64,000 bases of DNA, taken from the NCBI GenBank assembly GCA_964419605.1, contig CAYQQM010000018.1, forward strand, positions 4,897 through 68,896, in the 5' to 3' direction. The stretch is from JABFXX01 sp964419605 (lineage in GTDB: Bacteria > Myxococcota_A > Polyangia > Haliangiales > Haliangiaceae). Each line of letters begins with the position of its first letter. Position 1 is the stretch's first letter. Positions 54,647 through 63,646 of the stretch are shown here, in pieces. Position numbers and translations under genes: made by a program. The notes under the pieces are model-generated. The model ran no database searches. It was not told the origin of the DNA and saw only the letters and a list, made by a program, of their open reading frames with translations.

Positions 54647-55368
54647 CGAGGCAGCTCCAGGACCATAGAAGCGTTCATCGTGGTCGGCTGCGGATAAAAT
54701 AGATAGTTCGCGATGGCGGGGGCGCCGTCGAAAAGTGTGCGCCATGCGCCCGGCTGAAATCCCGGCGGGCTATGAGCAATCTCGCCAAAATCGACGTGAA
54801 GCAAATCGTAGGCCGGCAAAACTGCGACCAGCTTTTGCATCCGTGCAAGTAGCGGCGCGTCGTACACGCCGGCGCGCGGCCGCTCGCGAACCAGCCAGGC
54901 CGGAGGGTAGGTCTCCTCGCCGCCGATCGCGTTCGATAGAGGTATCGCGTCGATCGCGACCTGCTGCACCGCGGCCATTCGAGTCCGCTGGCTCAGCACG
55001 ACGCGTAGGTACAGCTCTTCGATGGGCGCCTCAGAAGCCGTCGCGACCCACTCCTCAGGAACTGGAACACCCTGATCACGCACCTGCACGATGCACGGAG
55101 TTCGGCCGAGACACAGAACATAGATGAAGTCGCAAGGTTCATCATCGCCGCCCTCGCGAACGAAGGTGGCGGCGTCGAGCGCGCTCGCAAGGTCGTCGGC
55201 AAGATGAGCAATTTCGTCGAGCGATGGGCCGTCAACCGCGGCATCATCGACCTCGCCCCAAGTTTGGGTCGGATACAGTCGAGCAAGCGCAACATCGACC
55301 GATTCGAGCATCGCTGCCTTGCGATGATCACAACCGGTCTTGCTTTTGCAATTGGTACATCCGCCCAC
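54643..55368 (-). CDS. conserved Cys-rich-start protein (CTNCKSKTGC)
   Basis: 241 residues. The N-terminus is MGGCTNCKSKTGCDHRK: Cys4, Cys7, Cys13 and His15 could bind zinc or an Fe-S cluster. The remainder is mixed alpha/beta (FIYVLCLGRTPCIVQVRDQG, MQKLVAVLPAYDLLHVDFGE). I recognise this opening as recurrent in Myxococcota proteins, but know no function. It is followed in the same operon by the roadblock-like protein. Downstream of lysC by 45 bp on the same strand, so transcription may run lysC to here. Confidence 0.6.
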   Translation of the reverse strand: MGGCTNCKSKTGCDHRKAAMLESVDVALARLYPTQTWGEVDDAAVDGPSLDEIAHLADDLASALDAATFVREGGDDEPCDFIYVLCLGRTPCIVQVRDQGVPVPEEWVATASEAPIEELYLRVVLSQRTRMAAVQQVAIDAIPLSNAIGGEETYPPAWLVRERPRAGVYDAPLLARMQKLVAVLPAYDLLHVDFGEIAHSPPGFQPGAWRTLFDGAPAIANYLFYPQPTTMNASMVLELPR

Positions 55369-55413
55369 GCCCCTACTGTACAGCGGGTTCTCCCGCCACG
55401 GGAGTATCTGCGG

Positions 55414-56652
55414 TCAGGGGCGTTCACCGGGCGGCAATGACAAGCCGAACCCGTCGTGAAGTGTGCGCACCGCGAGCTCGGCATACTTGCGGGCAATGAC
55501 ACACGAGATTTTGATCTCCGAGGTCGAGATCAATTGGATATTGATGTTGTCTTTCGCGAGTAGCTCAAACATGGTCTTCGCTACGCCTGCGTGCGATCGC
55601 ATGCCGACGCCGACGACGGAGACCTTGCTGATCTCGTCGTCAAACGTAATCAGCTCTCCGGAAACTCCGACAAGATCGGGTACCTTCTCGGTCAGTAACT
55701 CAATCGAACGCTTGCGATCGGCCTTCGGCACCGTAAACGTCAAGTCGGTTGTGCCGTCGTGCCCCTGATTCTGAACGATCATGTCGACGGAAATGTTGGC
55801 TTCGGCAAGCGCGGCGAACATCCGCGCCGCAATACCCGGACTATCGGGGAGGTCTTCGACAGTGATTTTCGCCTCATCGCGCGATGCGGTAACCCCCGAA
55901 ACAACAACTTTCTCCATAGAAGTCTCCTCAGGGACGACCCACGTCCCTTCGACATCCGAAAAACTAGAGCGCACGTGAATGGGCACGCCGTATTTCATCC
56001 CGAGCTCGACCGAGCGGAGTTGCAACACCTTGGCGCCCAGCGAAGCGAGCTCGAGCATTTCCTCGTAACTGATCCGCTCGACTTTGCGGGCCGTGGGCAC
56101 CACGTTCGGATCACTTGTATAAACCCCGTCCACGTCGGTATAGATTTCACAGACATCAGCAGCTAGAGCGGCGGCAATCGCCACGCCGGTGGTGTCTGAC
56201 CCGCCTCGACCTAGTGTGGTGATGTTGCCCCGATCATCCACACCCTGAAACCCAGCGATCACCGCGATCTCTCCGGCGGCAAGCGCTTCCTTGATGGGCT
56301 GTGCCTCGATCGCCACAATGCGAGCTCGGGCAAAACTGGAATCTGTAACGATCTTACACTGATGGCCCAGGAAAGACCGAGCTTTGCCGCCGAGAGCCCG
56401 GATGGCAAGCGCCACAAGCCCGACTGAAACTTGCTCACCGGCAGAAATCACGACGTCGACCTCTCGGTCGTTGGGATCGTCGCGAAGCTCGGTCGCCAAT
56501 TTGAGCAACCGGTTGGTCTCGCCCGACATAGCCGAAACGACGACCGCAACTTGGTGACCTTGCTGCTGGGTGGCAAGACAGCGCGCGGCCACGTTTCTCA
56601 TACGATCGATGGTTCCCACCGATGTGCCACCGTATTTCTGAACGATCAACAC
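55414..56652 (-). CDS. lysC: aspartate kinase
   Basis: About 412 residues; start GTG 56652 with alternatives GTG 56661 and TTG 56649 (GAGGG best placed for the TTG). Amino-acid-kinase domain: VQKYGGTSVG (phosphate-binding), VDVVISAGEQVSVGL, TLGRGGSDTTGVAIAAAL and EIYTDVDGVYTSDP. Two ACT domains follow (ITVEDLPDSPGIAARMFAAL, VSVVGVGMRSHAGVAKTMFE) for feedback control by lysine and/or threonine. First step of the aspartate pathway: phosphorylation of aspartate. Its start is 19 bp from the divergent cutA gene. Confidence 0.95.
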   Translation of the reverse strand: MLIVQKYGGTSVGTIDRMRNVAARCLATQQQGHQVAVVVSAMSGETNRLLKLATELRDDPNDREVDVVISAGEQVSVGLVALAIRALGGKARSFLGHQCKIVTDSSFARARIVAIEAQPIKEALAAGEIAVIAGFQGVDDRGNITTLGRGGSDTTGVAIAAALAADVCEIYTDVDGVYTSDPNVVPTARKVERISYEEMLELASLGAKVLQLRSVELGMKYGVPIHVRSSFSDVEGTWVVPEETSMEKVVVSGVTASRDEAKITVEDLPDSPGIAARMFAALAEANISVDMIVQNQGHDGTTDLTFTVPKADRKRSIELLTEKVPDLVGVSGELITFDDEISKVSVVGVGMRSHAGVAKTMFELLAKDNINIQLISTSEIKISCVIARKYAELAVRTLHDGFGLSLPPGERP

Positions 56653-56671
56653 GACCCTCACTGTACGTGAT

Positions 56672-57013
56672 ATGCGCCCTGGGATGCCTGTTGTAGTCAC
56701 GTTTTCGACATTCCCCAGTGCCGAAAAAGCGGCGGAGGTCGCGCGCACGCTCGTCGATGAGCGACTCGCGGCATGCGTAAACCTGATTCCCAGCGTCCGA
56801 TCGATCTATCGCTGGAACGACCAGCTGTGCGACGAGGCCGAAACGCTCGCCGTCATCAAGACGACGGAGGATCGGGTCGCTCCCCTAACGGCGCGGCTCA
56901 TTGCACTGCACCCGTACGAGCTACCGGAAGCGGTTGCGCTGCGGGTCACCGCCGGAAACGCACCGTACCTTGCATGGATCGCGGCCGCGACCACGCCACT
57001 CGCGGACAAATAA
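56672..57013 (+). CDS. cutA: CutA1-like divalent-cation tolerance protein
   Basis: 113 residues; ATG at 56672, with 56684 possible. Full CutA1 pattern: VVVTFSTFPSAEKAAEVART, LAACVNLIPSVRSIYRWNDQ, ETLAVIKTTEDRV and LIALHPYELPEAVALRV, ending NAPYLAWIAAATTP. Trimeric ferredoxin-like fold; named for copper tolerance, with its exact role unsettled. Divergent from lysC. Confidence 0.93.
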   Translation: MRPGMPVVVTFSTFPSAEKAAEVARTLVDERLAACVNLIPSVRSIYRWNDQLCDEAETLAVIKTTEDRVAPLTARLIALHPYELPEAVALRVTAGNAPYLAWIAAATTPLADK

Positions 57014-57159
57014 GCTGACACCAACGCTTCGGAGCACGTCTCCCATCACCGCTCGACTGGCTTCCACCGACCCACGTGCTCCATCAGCTTTCGGGTTGGC
57101 CCGAGGTGCTTGTGCCGCTCGGGCATCTCCGCCGGGGCGGCCGCGTGATAGAAGCGATT

Positions 57160-58038
57160 ATGGTCATGAAGGGGATCATCCTGGCAGGGGGGAGCGGTAC
57201 GCGGCTACACCCGGTCACCACGGTGATCTCCAAACAGGTCTTGCCGGTCTACGACAAGCCGATGATCTACTACCCGCTGTCGACGTTAATGCTCGGGGGG
57301 ATTCGCGAAATACTCGTGATCTCTACGCCGCACGACCTACCGCGATTTCGCGACTTGCTTGGCAACGGCAACCAATGGGGACTGCAGCTAGCCTACGCGG
57401 AGCAGGAGCGCCCCGAGGGGATCGCGCAGGCGTTCGTCATTGGGAAGTCGTTTGTCGGCGGCGACAGCGTCAGCCTCGTTTTGGGCGACAACATATTCTA
57501 CGGCCAGGGACTCGGGGCGCAGTTTGCTAAACGGGTTGCCGAGAACGACGGCGCGACCGTGTTTGCCTATCCGGTGCGCGACCCCGAACGGTACGGCGTC
57601 GCGGAACTCGATGCCGACGGGCGCGTGGTCAGTATCGAGGAGAAGCCGCGGCAGCCGAAGTCGCAGTTCGCCGTGACCGGACTGTACATCTACGATAACC
57701 AGGTCATCGATATCGCCAAAAACCTGCGACCATCTGCCCGCGGTGAACTCGAGATCACCGACGTCAACAATGCGTACCTGCAGCGCGGCAAGTTGCGCGC
57801 GCACCTCTTGTCGCGAGGTAATGCGTGGCTCGATACCGGCACCCACGAGTCGCTGCTGGAAGCGTCGAACTTTGTACACATCATCGAGAAGCGACAGGGG
57901 CTAAAAATTGCGTGCGTTGAGGAAGTCGCGTTTCGACTCGGCTACATCGATGGCCCACAGCTGGAGGCCCTGATCGCCGCATGCAGCGGGTCCGACTACG
58001 CGCGCTACCTCCGCAACGTTCTGGCTCAGGGAAGATGA
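57160..58038 (+). CDS. rfbA: glucose-1-phosphate thymidylyltransferase
   Basis: 292 residues (ATG 57160; ATG 57166 equally possible). Nucleotidyltransferase signature IILAGGSGTRLHPVT, the KQVLPVYDKPMIYYPLS lysine region, SLVLGDNIFYGQGL and EEKPRQPKSQFAVTGLYIYD. It makes dTDP-glucose from dTTP and glucose-1-phosphate. The length matches RmlA (about 290). First gene of the rhamnose operon; its stop overlaps rfbC (ATGA at 58035). Confidence 0.95.
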   Translation: MVMKGIILAGGSGTRLHPVTTVISKQVLPVYDKPMIYYPLSTLMLGGIREILVISTPHDLPRFRDLLGNGNQWGLQLAYAEQERPEGIAQAFVIGKSFVGGDSVSLVLGDNIFYGQGLGAQFAKRVAENDGATVFAYPVRDPERYGVAELDADGRVVSIEEKPRQPKSQFAVTGLYIYDNQVIDIAKNLRPSARGELEITDVNNAYLQRGKLRAHLLSRGNAWLDTGTHESLLEASNFVHIIEKRQGLKIACVEEVAFRLGYIDGPQLEALIAACSGSDYARYLRNVLAQGR

Positions 58039-58607
58039 GCGTACGTGCGATGAAACTTTCGCCGACGACGCTACCGGGGGTGGTATTGATCGAGCCGGAT
58101 GTTTTCAGCGACGAGCGCGGCCGCTTCGTCGAGACGTTTCACAAGGATCGTTACCTTCGATCTGGAGTCGGGGCTGGGCTTGAGTTCGTGCAGGACAACT
58201 TTTCGTCGTCGGTGAAAGGCACGCTGCGAGGCCTGCACTACCAACTCCGCCATCCCCAAGGCAAGCTGGTCTGGGTCACCCGAGGTGAAATCTTCGATGT
58301 GGCTGTAGATATCCGCCGCGGCTCACCCACGTTTGGGCGCTGGGTGGGCACCACGTTAGCCTCGACCACTTTTCGCCAGTTGTGGATTCCCCCGGGATTC
58401 GCACACGGGTTCCGCGTTATGTCCACTGAAGCGGATGTGGCGTACAAAGCCACGGCCGCATACGCGCCGGCCGACGACCACAGCATTCGCTGGGACGACC
58501 CGGAACTGGCGATCAAATGGCCCGCGGTAGAAGCTCCCACCTTGTCCAAGCGCGACGCAACGGCGCCGCTGTTACGCGATGCCGCGCTTCCGAGCTACAC
58601 GCCATGA
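58035..58607 (+). CDS. rfbC: dTDP-4-dehydrorhamnose 3,5-epimerase
   Basis: 190 residues. Motifs: PDVFSDERGRFVETFHKDRY, LRGLHYQLRHPQGKLVWVTR with the catalytic His, IFDVAVDIRRGSPTFGRWVG, and the IPPGFAHGFRVMS and YAPADDHSIRWDDP segments of RmlC. The third enzymatic step of dTDP-L-rhamnose synthesis. Overlaps both neighbours by 4 nt. Confidence 0.95.
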   Translation: MSVRAMKLSPTTLPGVVLIEPDVFSDERGRFVETFHKDRYLRSGVGAGLEFVQDNFSSSVKGTLRGLHYQLRHPQGKLVWVTRGEIFDVAVDIRRGSPTFGRWVGTTLASTTFRQLWIPPGFAHGFRVMSTEADVAYKATAAYAPADDHSIRWDDPELAIKWPAVEAPTLSKRDATAPLLRDAALPSYTP

Positions 58608-59479
58608 AAGTTCTCGTGACAGGTGGCAATGGCCAGCTGGGCCGCAGCGTGGTTCGGCGCGGCGAAGCAGCCGGGCACGTGGTGACTGCACTCGACGTCG
58701 ACGACCTCGACCTGACACGTCGCGATGCACCAGACGCGATCCGCCGTACGCTGGATATCGAAATGCCGGACCTCGTGATCAATGCAGCTGCCTACACAGC
58801 CGTCGACGCAGCGGAGGCGGATCGCGACCGAGTGTTCGCTGTAAATGCAGCGGGTGCAGGATCCGTCGCGCGTGTTTGCGCGACTCGAGGCGTTCCACTG
58901 TTTCACATTTCGACCGACTACGTATTCGACGGAACCGCTCGGACGCCCTACCGCGAGGAGGCGCCGGTCGTCCCACTCGGTACGTACGGCGCCAGCAAGG
59001 CCGCGGGTGAAACCCAAGTACACGAGGCGGGCGGCACGGTGGTTCGAACCTCGTGGCTATTCGCCGCCAAAGGCCCGAGTTTTGTGCATACGATCGTGCG
59101 GCTCGCCAGCGAGCGCCGCGTACTGCGGATCGTTTCGGATCAGCATGGATGCCCAACGTCTGCAGAAGATCTCGCCGACGCATTGCTGGCGCTAGCAGCC
59201 GTGCCAAGCCGGCAGGAGACCTACCACGCGTGCAATTCCGGTCCCACCACGTGGCATGCGTTCGCGCAAGTCATCGTCGATCAAGTGCGGCAGTATCGCC
59301 CGCTTGCGTGCGAGCGCATCGATCCGATCGGGACCGCGGACCACCCAACCCCGGCCCGTCGACCCGCGTACTCGGTGCTCGACACTTCGCGGCTCCGCGC
59401 ACTGGGGATAATCCTCCCTCCATGGGAGCCTGGCCTAGCGCGGGTGATCGCCGAAGATTTTGGAGGCCGCCATGCGTAG
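58604..59479 (+). CDS. rfbD: dTDP-4-dehydrorhamnose reductase
   Basis: 291 residues from the ATG at 58604 overlapping the rfbC stop. Short-chain dehydrogenase: VLVTGGNGQLGRSVVRR, NAAAYTAVDAAEADRDRVFA, HISTDYVFDGTARTPYREE and YGASKAAGE (the YxxxK pair), then VVRTSWLFAAKGPSFVHTIV. Final reduction to dTDP-L-rhamnose. Its end overlaps the start of rfbB by 8 nt. Confidence 0.95.
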   Translation: MKVLVTGGNGQLGRSVVRRGEAAGHVVTALDVDDLDLTRRDAPDAIRRTLDIEMPDLVINAAAYTAVDAAEADRDRVFAVNAAGAGSVARVCATRGVPLFHISTDYVFDGTARTPYREEAPVVPLGTYGASKAAGETQVHEAGGTVVRTSWLFAAKGPSFVHTIVRLASERRVLRIVSDQHGCPTSAEDLADALLALAAVPSRQETYHACNSGPTTWHAFAQVIVDQVRQYRPLACERIDPIGTADHPTPARRPAYSVLDTSRLRALGIILPPWEPGLARVIAEDFGGRHA

Positions 59480-60551
59480 CGTTGTCGTGACTGGCGGAGC
59501 GGGCTTCATCGGATTCAACTACGTGCGCGAGCTGCTAGCCGCAGAGCCCGAGACCCACGTGGTCGTGCTCGACAACCTGACCTACGCAGCGAATCCTCGT
59601 TCGATCGCTGAGCTCCAGGCGGAACCGCGCCTGCGATTCATCCGGGGCGATATCTCGGACCGAGCCTTAGTGCGCCGTCTGCTGGCTGACACTCAGCCCG
59701 CGGCGATCGTTCACTTCGCCGCCGAGAGTCATGTCGACCGCTCGATCGACGGCCCCGAACACTTCATCCAGACCAATGTGGTAGGAACGTTTCATCTCCT
59801 CGAGGAAACGCGCCGCTATGTCGACGAGTCCGCGCCCGTTCGCGATGGGTTTCGATTTTTGCACGTTTCGACCGACGAAGTATTCGGCGCACTCGGTCCG
59901 ACGGGTGCATTTGTAGAAACCACTCCCTACGATCCGCGCTCACCCTACTCTGCCTCCAAGGCCGCAAGCGACCACCTCGTCGCGTCGTACGTGCACACAT
60001 ACAAGTTTCCAGCGCTCATTACGCATGGCTCCAACACCTATGGGCCGTATCAGTTCCCGGAAAAACTCATCCCACTGATCATCGCCAACGCGCTCGGAGG
60101 AACGCGCGTTCCGGTGTACGGCCAAGGCGAAAATGTTCGAGACTGGATTTACGTCACCGACCACTGCGCGGCGATTCGCGCCGCGCTCGCCAAAGGACGC
60201 ATCGGCGAGCGTTACTTGATCGGGGCTCGATCGGAGCGAAAAAATATCGAGGTCGTGCATGCGATCTGCGACGTCCTCGACCACGAGCACCCGCGACACG
60301 ACGGAACTTCGTATCGCACGCTCATTGAGTTTGTTACCGACCGCCCCGGCCACGACTTTCGCTACGCGCTCGATCCGTCAAAACTCGAACGCGAAGTAGG
60401 ATGGCAAGCCAGCGTTCGATTCGAGGAAGGAATTCGCAACACCATTGCGTGGTACGTCGCGAACCGAGCGTGGACCGAAGCCATTGCGTCGGAGTCGTAT
60501 CGGAGACGAATGGGGGTAATGCCGGAGTCCATAATGCGGCGAAATTATTGA
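59472..60551 (+). CDS. rfbB: dTDP-glucose 4,6-dehydratase
   Basis: 359 residues from the ATG at 59472 (GGAGG 5 nt upstream). NAD-binding VVVTGGAGFIGFNYVREL, HFAAESHVDRSIDGP, HVSTDEVFGALG and YSASKAASDHLV (YxxxK), then THGSNTYGPYQFPEKLIPLI. Dehydrates dTDP-glucose, the second step of the pathway. It closes the A-C-D-B operon, so all four enzymes for dTDP-L-rhamnose are present in one transcript. Confidence 0.95.
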   Translation: MRSVVVTGGAGFIGFNYVRELLAAEPETHVVVLDNLTYAANPRSIAELQAEPRLRFIRGDISDRALVRRLLADTQPAAIVHFAAESHVDRSIDGPEHFIQTNVVGTFHLLEETRRYVDESAPVRDGFRFLHVSTDEVFGALGPTGAFVETTPYDPRSPYSASKAASDHLVASYVHTYKFPALITHGSNTYGPYQFPEKLIPLIIANALGGTRVPVYGQGENVRDWIYVTDHCAAIRAALAKGRIGERYLIGARSERKNIEVVHAICDVLDHEHPRHDGTSYRTLIEFVTDRPGHDFRYALDPSKLEREVGWQASVRFEEGIRNTIAWYVANRAWTEAIASESYRRRMGVMPESIMRRNY

Positions 60552-60598
60552 ATATATATGCGTTGACCTGCGGCCAAACGTATGAAATTTTTGCCAAT

Positions 60599-61249
60599 AT
60601 GAAGCTCGCGTGGGGTTCGCTACTGGCCGCGATGCTAGGTGCCTGCGCTACAAACGCGGACATTGCGGACGGCGGTGATCAATTTGCACCCGATACCGGA
60701 GGGCTCGGTGCAAAGGCGGTTGCCGCTTCACTCATCAAGATCACCTGGCGGCCCAATTCGGAACCCGACCTCATTGGTTACAAGCTGTACCGCAATGGAA
60801 AAGTATTCGCGCTAGTTCAGAGCATCCCCACGACGTACGCGGATCGCGCAGTTCTGCCCGCCACAACGTACGCGTATAACGTGTCAGCCTTTGACGGCGC
60901 CGGAAATGAGTCGGGGTTAAGCGCCACGTATCGCGCCACCACGCCCCCTGGGGCCATGCCACCACTGAGCTTCGCCAACGACGTCTTCCCGATTTTGCAA
61001 GCGCAGTGTTCGAGCTGCCACGTTGCGTACGCGATGGTTTCGAGTGCGTACACCCTCGCGACTGCGGTGGGCACCGGGCCCTGCGAAGGGCGCCGAATCA
61101 CGATCGTGGGCAATGCGCTCGCCAGCCTTCTGTACCAGAAGATCACTGCCTCCCAGGACTGTGGAGAAGCGCCGCCCGGGGGTGCACTTCCGTCCGAGCA
61201 AGCGAGAATCATTGGCGCTTGGATCAACCAAGGCGCTCTCAACAACTGA
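60599..61249 (+). CDS. lipoprotein with fibronectin type III and c-type heme motif
   Basis: 216 residues. Signal peptide with lipobox LGAC (LLAAMLGAC). Residues about 40-110 are a fibronectin type III domain (SLIKITWRPNSEPDLIGYKL, TTYAYNVSAFDGAGNESG). Then comes a heme-attachment motif CSSCH in FPILQAQCSSCHVAY, and a closing GGALPSEQARIIGAWINQGA that is typical of small cytochrome-c-like domains with a GG..l...e...I..Wi..GA ending. Periplasmic or surface, probably electron transfer or a decayed cytochrome scaffold. It is 47 bp behind rfbB, in the same direction. Confidence 0.75.
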   Translation: MKLAWGSLLAAMLGACATNADIADGGDQFAPDTGGLGAKAVAASLIKITWRPNSEPDLIGYKLYRNGKVFALVQSIPTTYADRAVLPATTYAYNVSAFDGAGNESGLSATYRATTPPGAMPPLSFANDVFPILQAQCSSCHVAYAMVSSAYTLATAVGTGPCEGRRITIVGNALASLLYQKITASQDCGEAPPGGALPSEQARIIGAWINQGALNN

Positions 61250-61469
61250 ACGTTGACATCGGAGGTGTCGTCAAATCGGTCGCCCGCCACATCCACCGAG
61301 CCAAGTAACGCCCGCAGCGCGGTGAAATAATGGCGACCAATTTGTCCGTGCGCCGGACCCATCGGTACCTACGCTGACCTTAGCGCTGCGCGTGAAGGAG
61401 CGTTTTCGACGCAGCGTTCACCCTCGCAGCATCGAGCGCGCACTGGTGCGGCAGAAAAAAAAGGCTGCG

Positions 61470-61649
61470 ATGACCGAAGCTGCGCAGGATGCCCCGATAA
61501 CCGCCGCCGCGACGACTTGCTACGAGCGACTGCGCAGCTCCGTACTTGCGGGCGATAGGTTCAGCGGGCTCGGTCTGGTGGTGCTGATACGCGAGGGCAT
61601 CGTTTCGTGGCTGGCGCTGCCCCAGACTCCATCGACGACACCACCATGA
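61470..61649 (+). CDS. small ORF of a decayed recombinase cluster (59 aa)
   Basis: 59 residues, with CYERLRSSVLAGDRFSGLGL and VVLIREGIVSWLALPQ. This YERLR..VL.G....GL.....G...W pattern is, in my reading, typical of a short gene that precedes serine recombinases in myxobacterial elements. The ATGA overlap with the next small ORF supports a real former operon. Function unknown. Confidence 0.45.
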   Translation: MTEAAQDAPITAAATTCYERLRSSVLAGDRFSGLGLVVLIREGIVSWLALPQTPSTTPP

Positions 61650-61756
61650 GTAAACCGATCGGAGGTCAGCCATCTGTTCCTAGCGACATCCACGCCGATG
61701 TGATCTGTGTGTTGGCCAACATGGCCATGGCCCTTTCTCCCCAGGAGCACTCATGA
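61646..61756 (+). CDS. small ORF of a decayed recombinase cluster (36 aa)
   Basis: 36 residues (IHADVICVLANMAMALSP in the middle). It overlaps the ORF before it (ATGA at 61646-61649) and the ATG of the recombinase remnant after it (ATGA at 61753-61756). The triple coupling is the main evidence that these are relics of one operon. Confidence 0.4.
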   Translation: MSKPIGGQPSVPSDIHADVICVLANMAMALSPQEHS

Positions 61757-61950
61757 GCGCGGTGAGCCGTGGGCCGCGGTACGTTGTTCGGGGATCCGTC
61801 TTGCCAAAGCATCGCTGGGAGACAGATCGACCTCGCGATCGGCGAACTACTCGTCAACGCCGTGACACCGATGGCGATCGAGTATTTGTGTGGCACGAGC
61901 TGGCAGAAATCGCCTACCTGTGGCGCGTTCCCCACGCGCTCGACGGCACC
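61753..61950 (+). pseudogene. remnant of a serine recombinase (C-terminal zinc-ribbon region)
   Basis: An ATG at 61753 overlaps the previous stop, as a complete gene would. The recombinase-like part is in the +1 frame relative to it (from about 61769): LFGDPSCQSIAGRQIDLAIG and ELLVNAVTPMAIEYL, corresponding to the (A)IDxAVGELLVxxVTPxALE stretch of large serine recombinases. The catalytic domain (about 300 residues) is missing, so an internal deletion and a frameshift have occurred. Confidence 0.55.
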
Positions 61951-62089
61951 GCGCTGGAACAAGCCGTAGGTCCGCTGCGAACGACGCCGCTCGACGACGC
62001 CCTGCGCCACGCACTCGTGGCACTCGACCTCGGGCGATCAGGTCGCGGCATGACGAGATTGACCGGATTTTGTGCTCAATCGCCGCAGG

Positions 62090-62401
62090 AATCGCTGCTA
62101 TGAACGACCACGCGCCAGCGAACAACCACCATATGACGTGCCAGCCGTAGTATGGCGGTGCGCCTATGACACCCAGCGCCAACGCAGCTAACCCAAACAC
62201 GCTTGCGACCGCAATGGTGAGGAGCCTCACTCCTGGTGAGGTCCGCCGGGCGAACATCAAAAACACGAGCACACTTGTGAGCTCGACGGCGACTGGGCAG
62301 CTCCACACAATCACCGAATCGGTGGGGTACACGAACCCGGCATCGTTGTTCCGGAACTTGTAGTACTCGCGTGGATCGCTGCTGGACTCGATGATCTTCA
62401 A
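62090..62401 (-). CDS. small membrane protein, probably truncated
   Basis: Three predicted transmembrane helices: SVIVWSCPVAVELTSVLVFL, LLTIAVASVFGLAALALGVI and HVIWWLFAGAWSFIAAIPAA. Only a TTG start (62401) is available in frame and no ribosome site is seen. The reading frame continues to 61847, but the part beyond about 62090 is Arg-rich and antisense to the recombinase remnant, so the natural C-terminus was probably replaced. No family recognised. Confidence 0.4.
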
Positions 62402-62720
62402 GATGACAACGCTGCCAGGCTAACGAAGCCCAGGTTAGCTACCACGAGGCTGACAGATCTCGACAACCTACGCGTTCCTGAACCACTCCCAATTCAACCC
62501 CGGCAGGCGCCCACAAAGTCGTACTATTGTGTCGCAAAATTGTGCTCCTGCCGTGACGACCCCGGCGAAATTGGTTGAGCTGACCTACCAGATTCCTGAG
62601 GGAACTCGACAAGTCGATGATGTCGCGGCGTTTCTCAAGGACCTCCGCGATTCGGTGACTCGCGCTGAAGTCGAGTTGGCCATCCCTTCCCTTGGCGCTC
62701 TCTTCGGGCATACTAATGAA
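62402..62720. other. 319-bp stretch without a convincing gene
   Basis: The reading frame of the Uma2 gene is open here from an ATG-like codon at 62529, but those 64 codons have no family likeness and are probably 5' leader. No repeat or RNA gene seen. Confidence 0.4.
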
Positions 62721-63302
62721 ATGGTTCCTCAACCAGCAACGCATTCGATTCGATACAGTTACGCTGAATACGTCGCGTTCGAATCCGCGAGTAACGTAAA
62801 GCACGAGTTTTTGGACGGTCACATTTATGCAATGGCTGGGGGAACGCCAGATCATGCGGCATTGGCCGCCTCGGCCATTGGGCTGCTTTTTCCTCAGTTG
62901 CGAGACGGTAAATGTCGCGTTCTCGATTCAGATCTGCGACTGCGAAATCAATCGACTGGACTCGCCACCTATCCGGATGTCACCGTCGTATGCGGCCGTC
63001 GAGAACTGGATTCGGAGGACCCCAATGCTGTCGTCAATCCGACGTTGATCATTGAAGTCACCAGCAAAACCAGCGAGGGCTACGACCGCGGCGAGAAGTT
63101 TGAGCACTACAAACAAATTTCGACCTTACGGCAATACGTTCTGGTTTCTCATCGAGAACGACTCGTTGAAGTTTGGACTCGGAACCACCATGACTGGATC
63201 CTGGCGCGCTACACGGAAAACGACGTAGCCGACTTGGCGACGATTGGTGGCAAGCTGGCCGTTCGCGAGCTTTATGAAGCCGCAGCAGAGCCGCGGCTGT
63301 AG
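62721..63302 (+). CDS. Uma2-family (DUF820) PD-(D/E)XK nuclease-like protein
   Basis: 193 residues from the ATG at 62721, which gives the normal family length. Motifs: SYAEYVAFESASNVKHEFLD, GHIYAMAGGTPDHAALAASA, TYPDVTVVCG (D), LIIEVTSKTSEGYDRGEKF (ExxS/K core) and QYVLVSHRERLVEVW. Same family as 28543-29106 but of the other common subtype (EFLDG..YAMAGGTP). Surrounded by transposon remnants. Confidence 0.88.
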   Translation: MVPQPATHSIRYSYAEYVAFESASNVKHEFLDGHIYAMAGGTPDHAALAASAIGLLFPQLRDGKCRVLDSDLRLRNQSTGLATYPDVTVVCGRRELDSEDPNAVVNPTLIIEVTSKTSEGYDRGEKFEHYKQISTLRQYVLVSHRERLVEVWTRNHHDWILARYTENDVADLATIGGKLAVRELYEAAAEPRL

Positions 63303-63313
63303 CGCAGTGAGTG

Positions 63314-63646
63314 TCAGCGGTCGTCCCCGCATCGGATCGTCAACCCGACGCCGGCTTCTGCGATCAGTCCCGCGGAAATAAACGATGGCCCCGACGCGGG
63401 GGCCGATGTCGATTCTCCGAACTGATTTTTCCACCAGTACAAACGCTGTGCCGTGATGCCAGAGGGTGGACCAGGTGGACCGGTGGACCCGGTGGACCGA
63501 TGGACCAAACCGGAAGCAACGAGGCTACGGATTCCGACGTCGTTAGATTCGTCCGAAGCTATGTCCGAGGTCCGGCGTCGGCCGCGAGTGGCGGCTCGAA
63601 GTGAAGGGTCGCGGCGCCAAGCGCTCCTACGCAATCGAGTTTTCAT
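63314..63646 (-). pseudogene. IS66-type orfA (TnpA-like) remnant
   Basis: A 110-residue frame whose second half reads GITAQRLYWWKNQFGE, then FISAGLIAEAGVGLTIRCGD, like the SxxxLYWWRxxLG...FVPVxV...I.L..G body of IS66 orfA proteins. The first half is degraded and interrupted by the GGACC/GGTGGACC simple repeat (about 63465-63505, on the plus strand). No orfB or transposase follows. Confidence 0.5.

Noticed and set aside
61847..62089. Continuation of the membrane-protein frame on the minus strand
   Set aside because: Arg-rich and antisense to the recombinase remnant; it looks like read-through of unrelated DNA rather than a real C-terminus.
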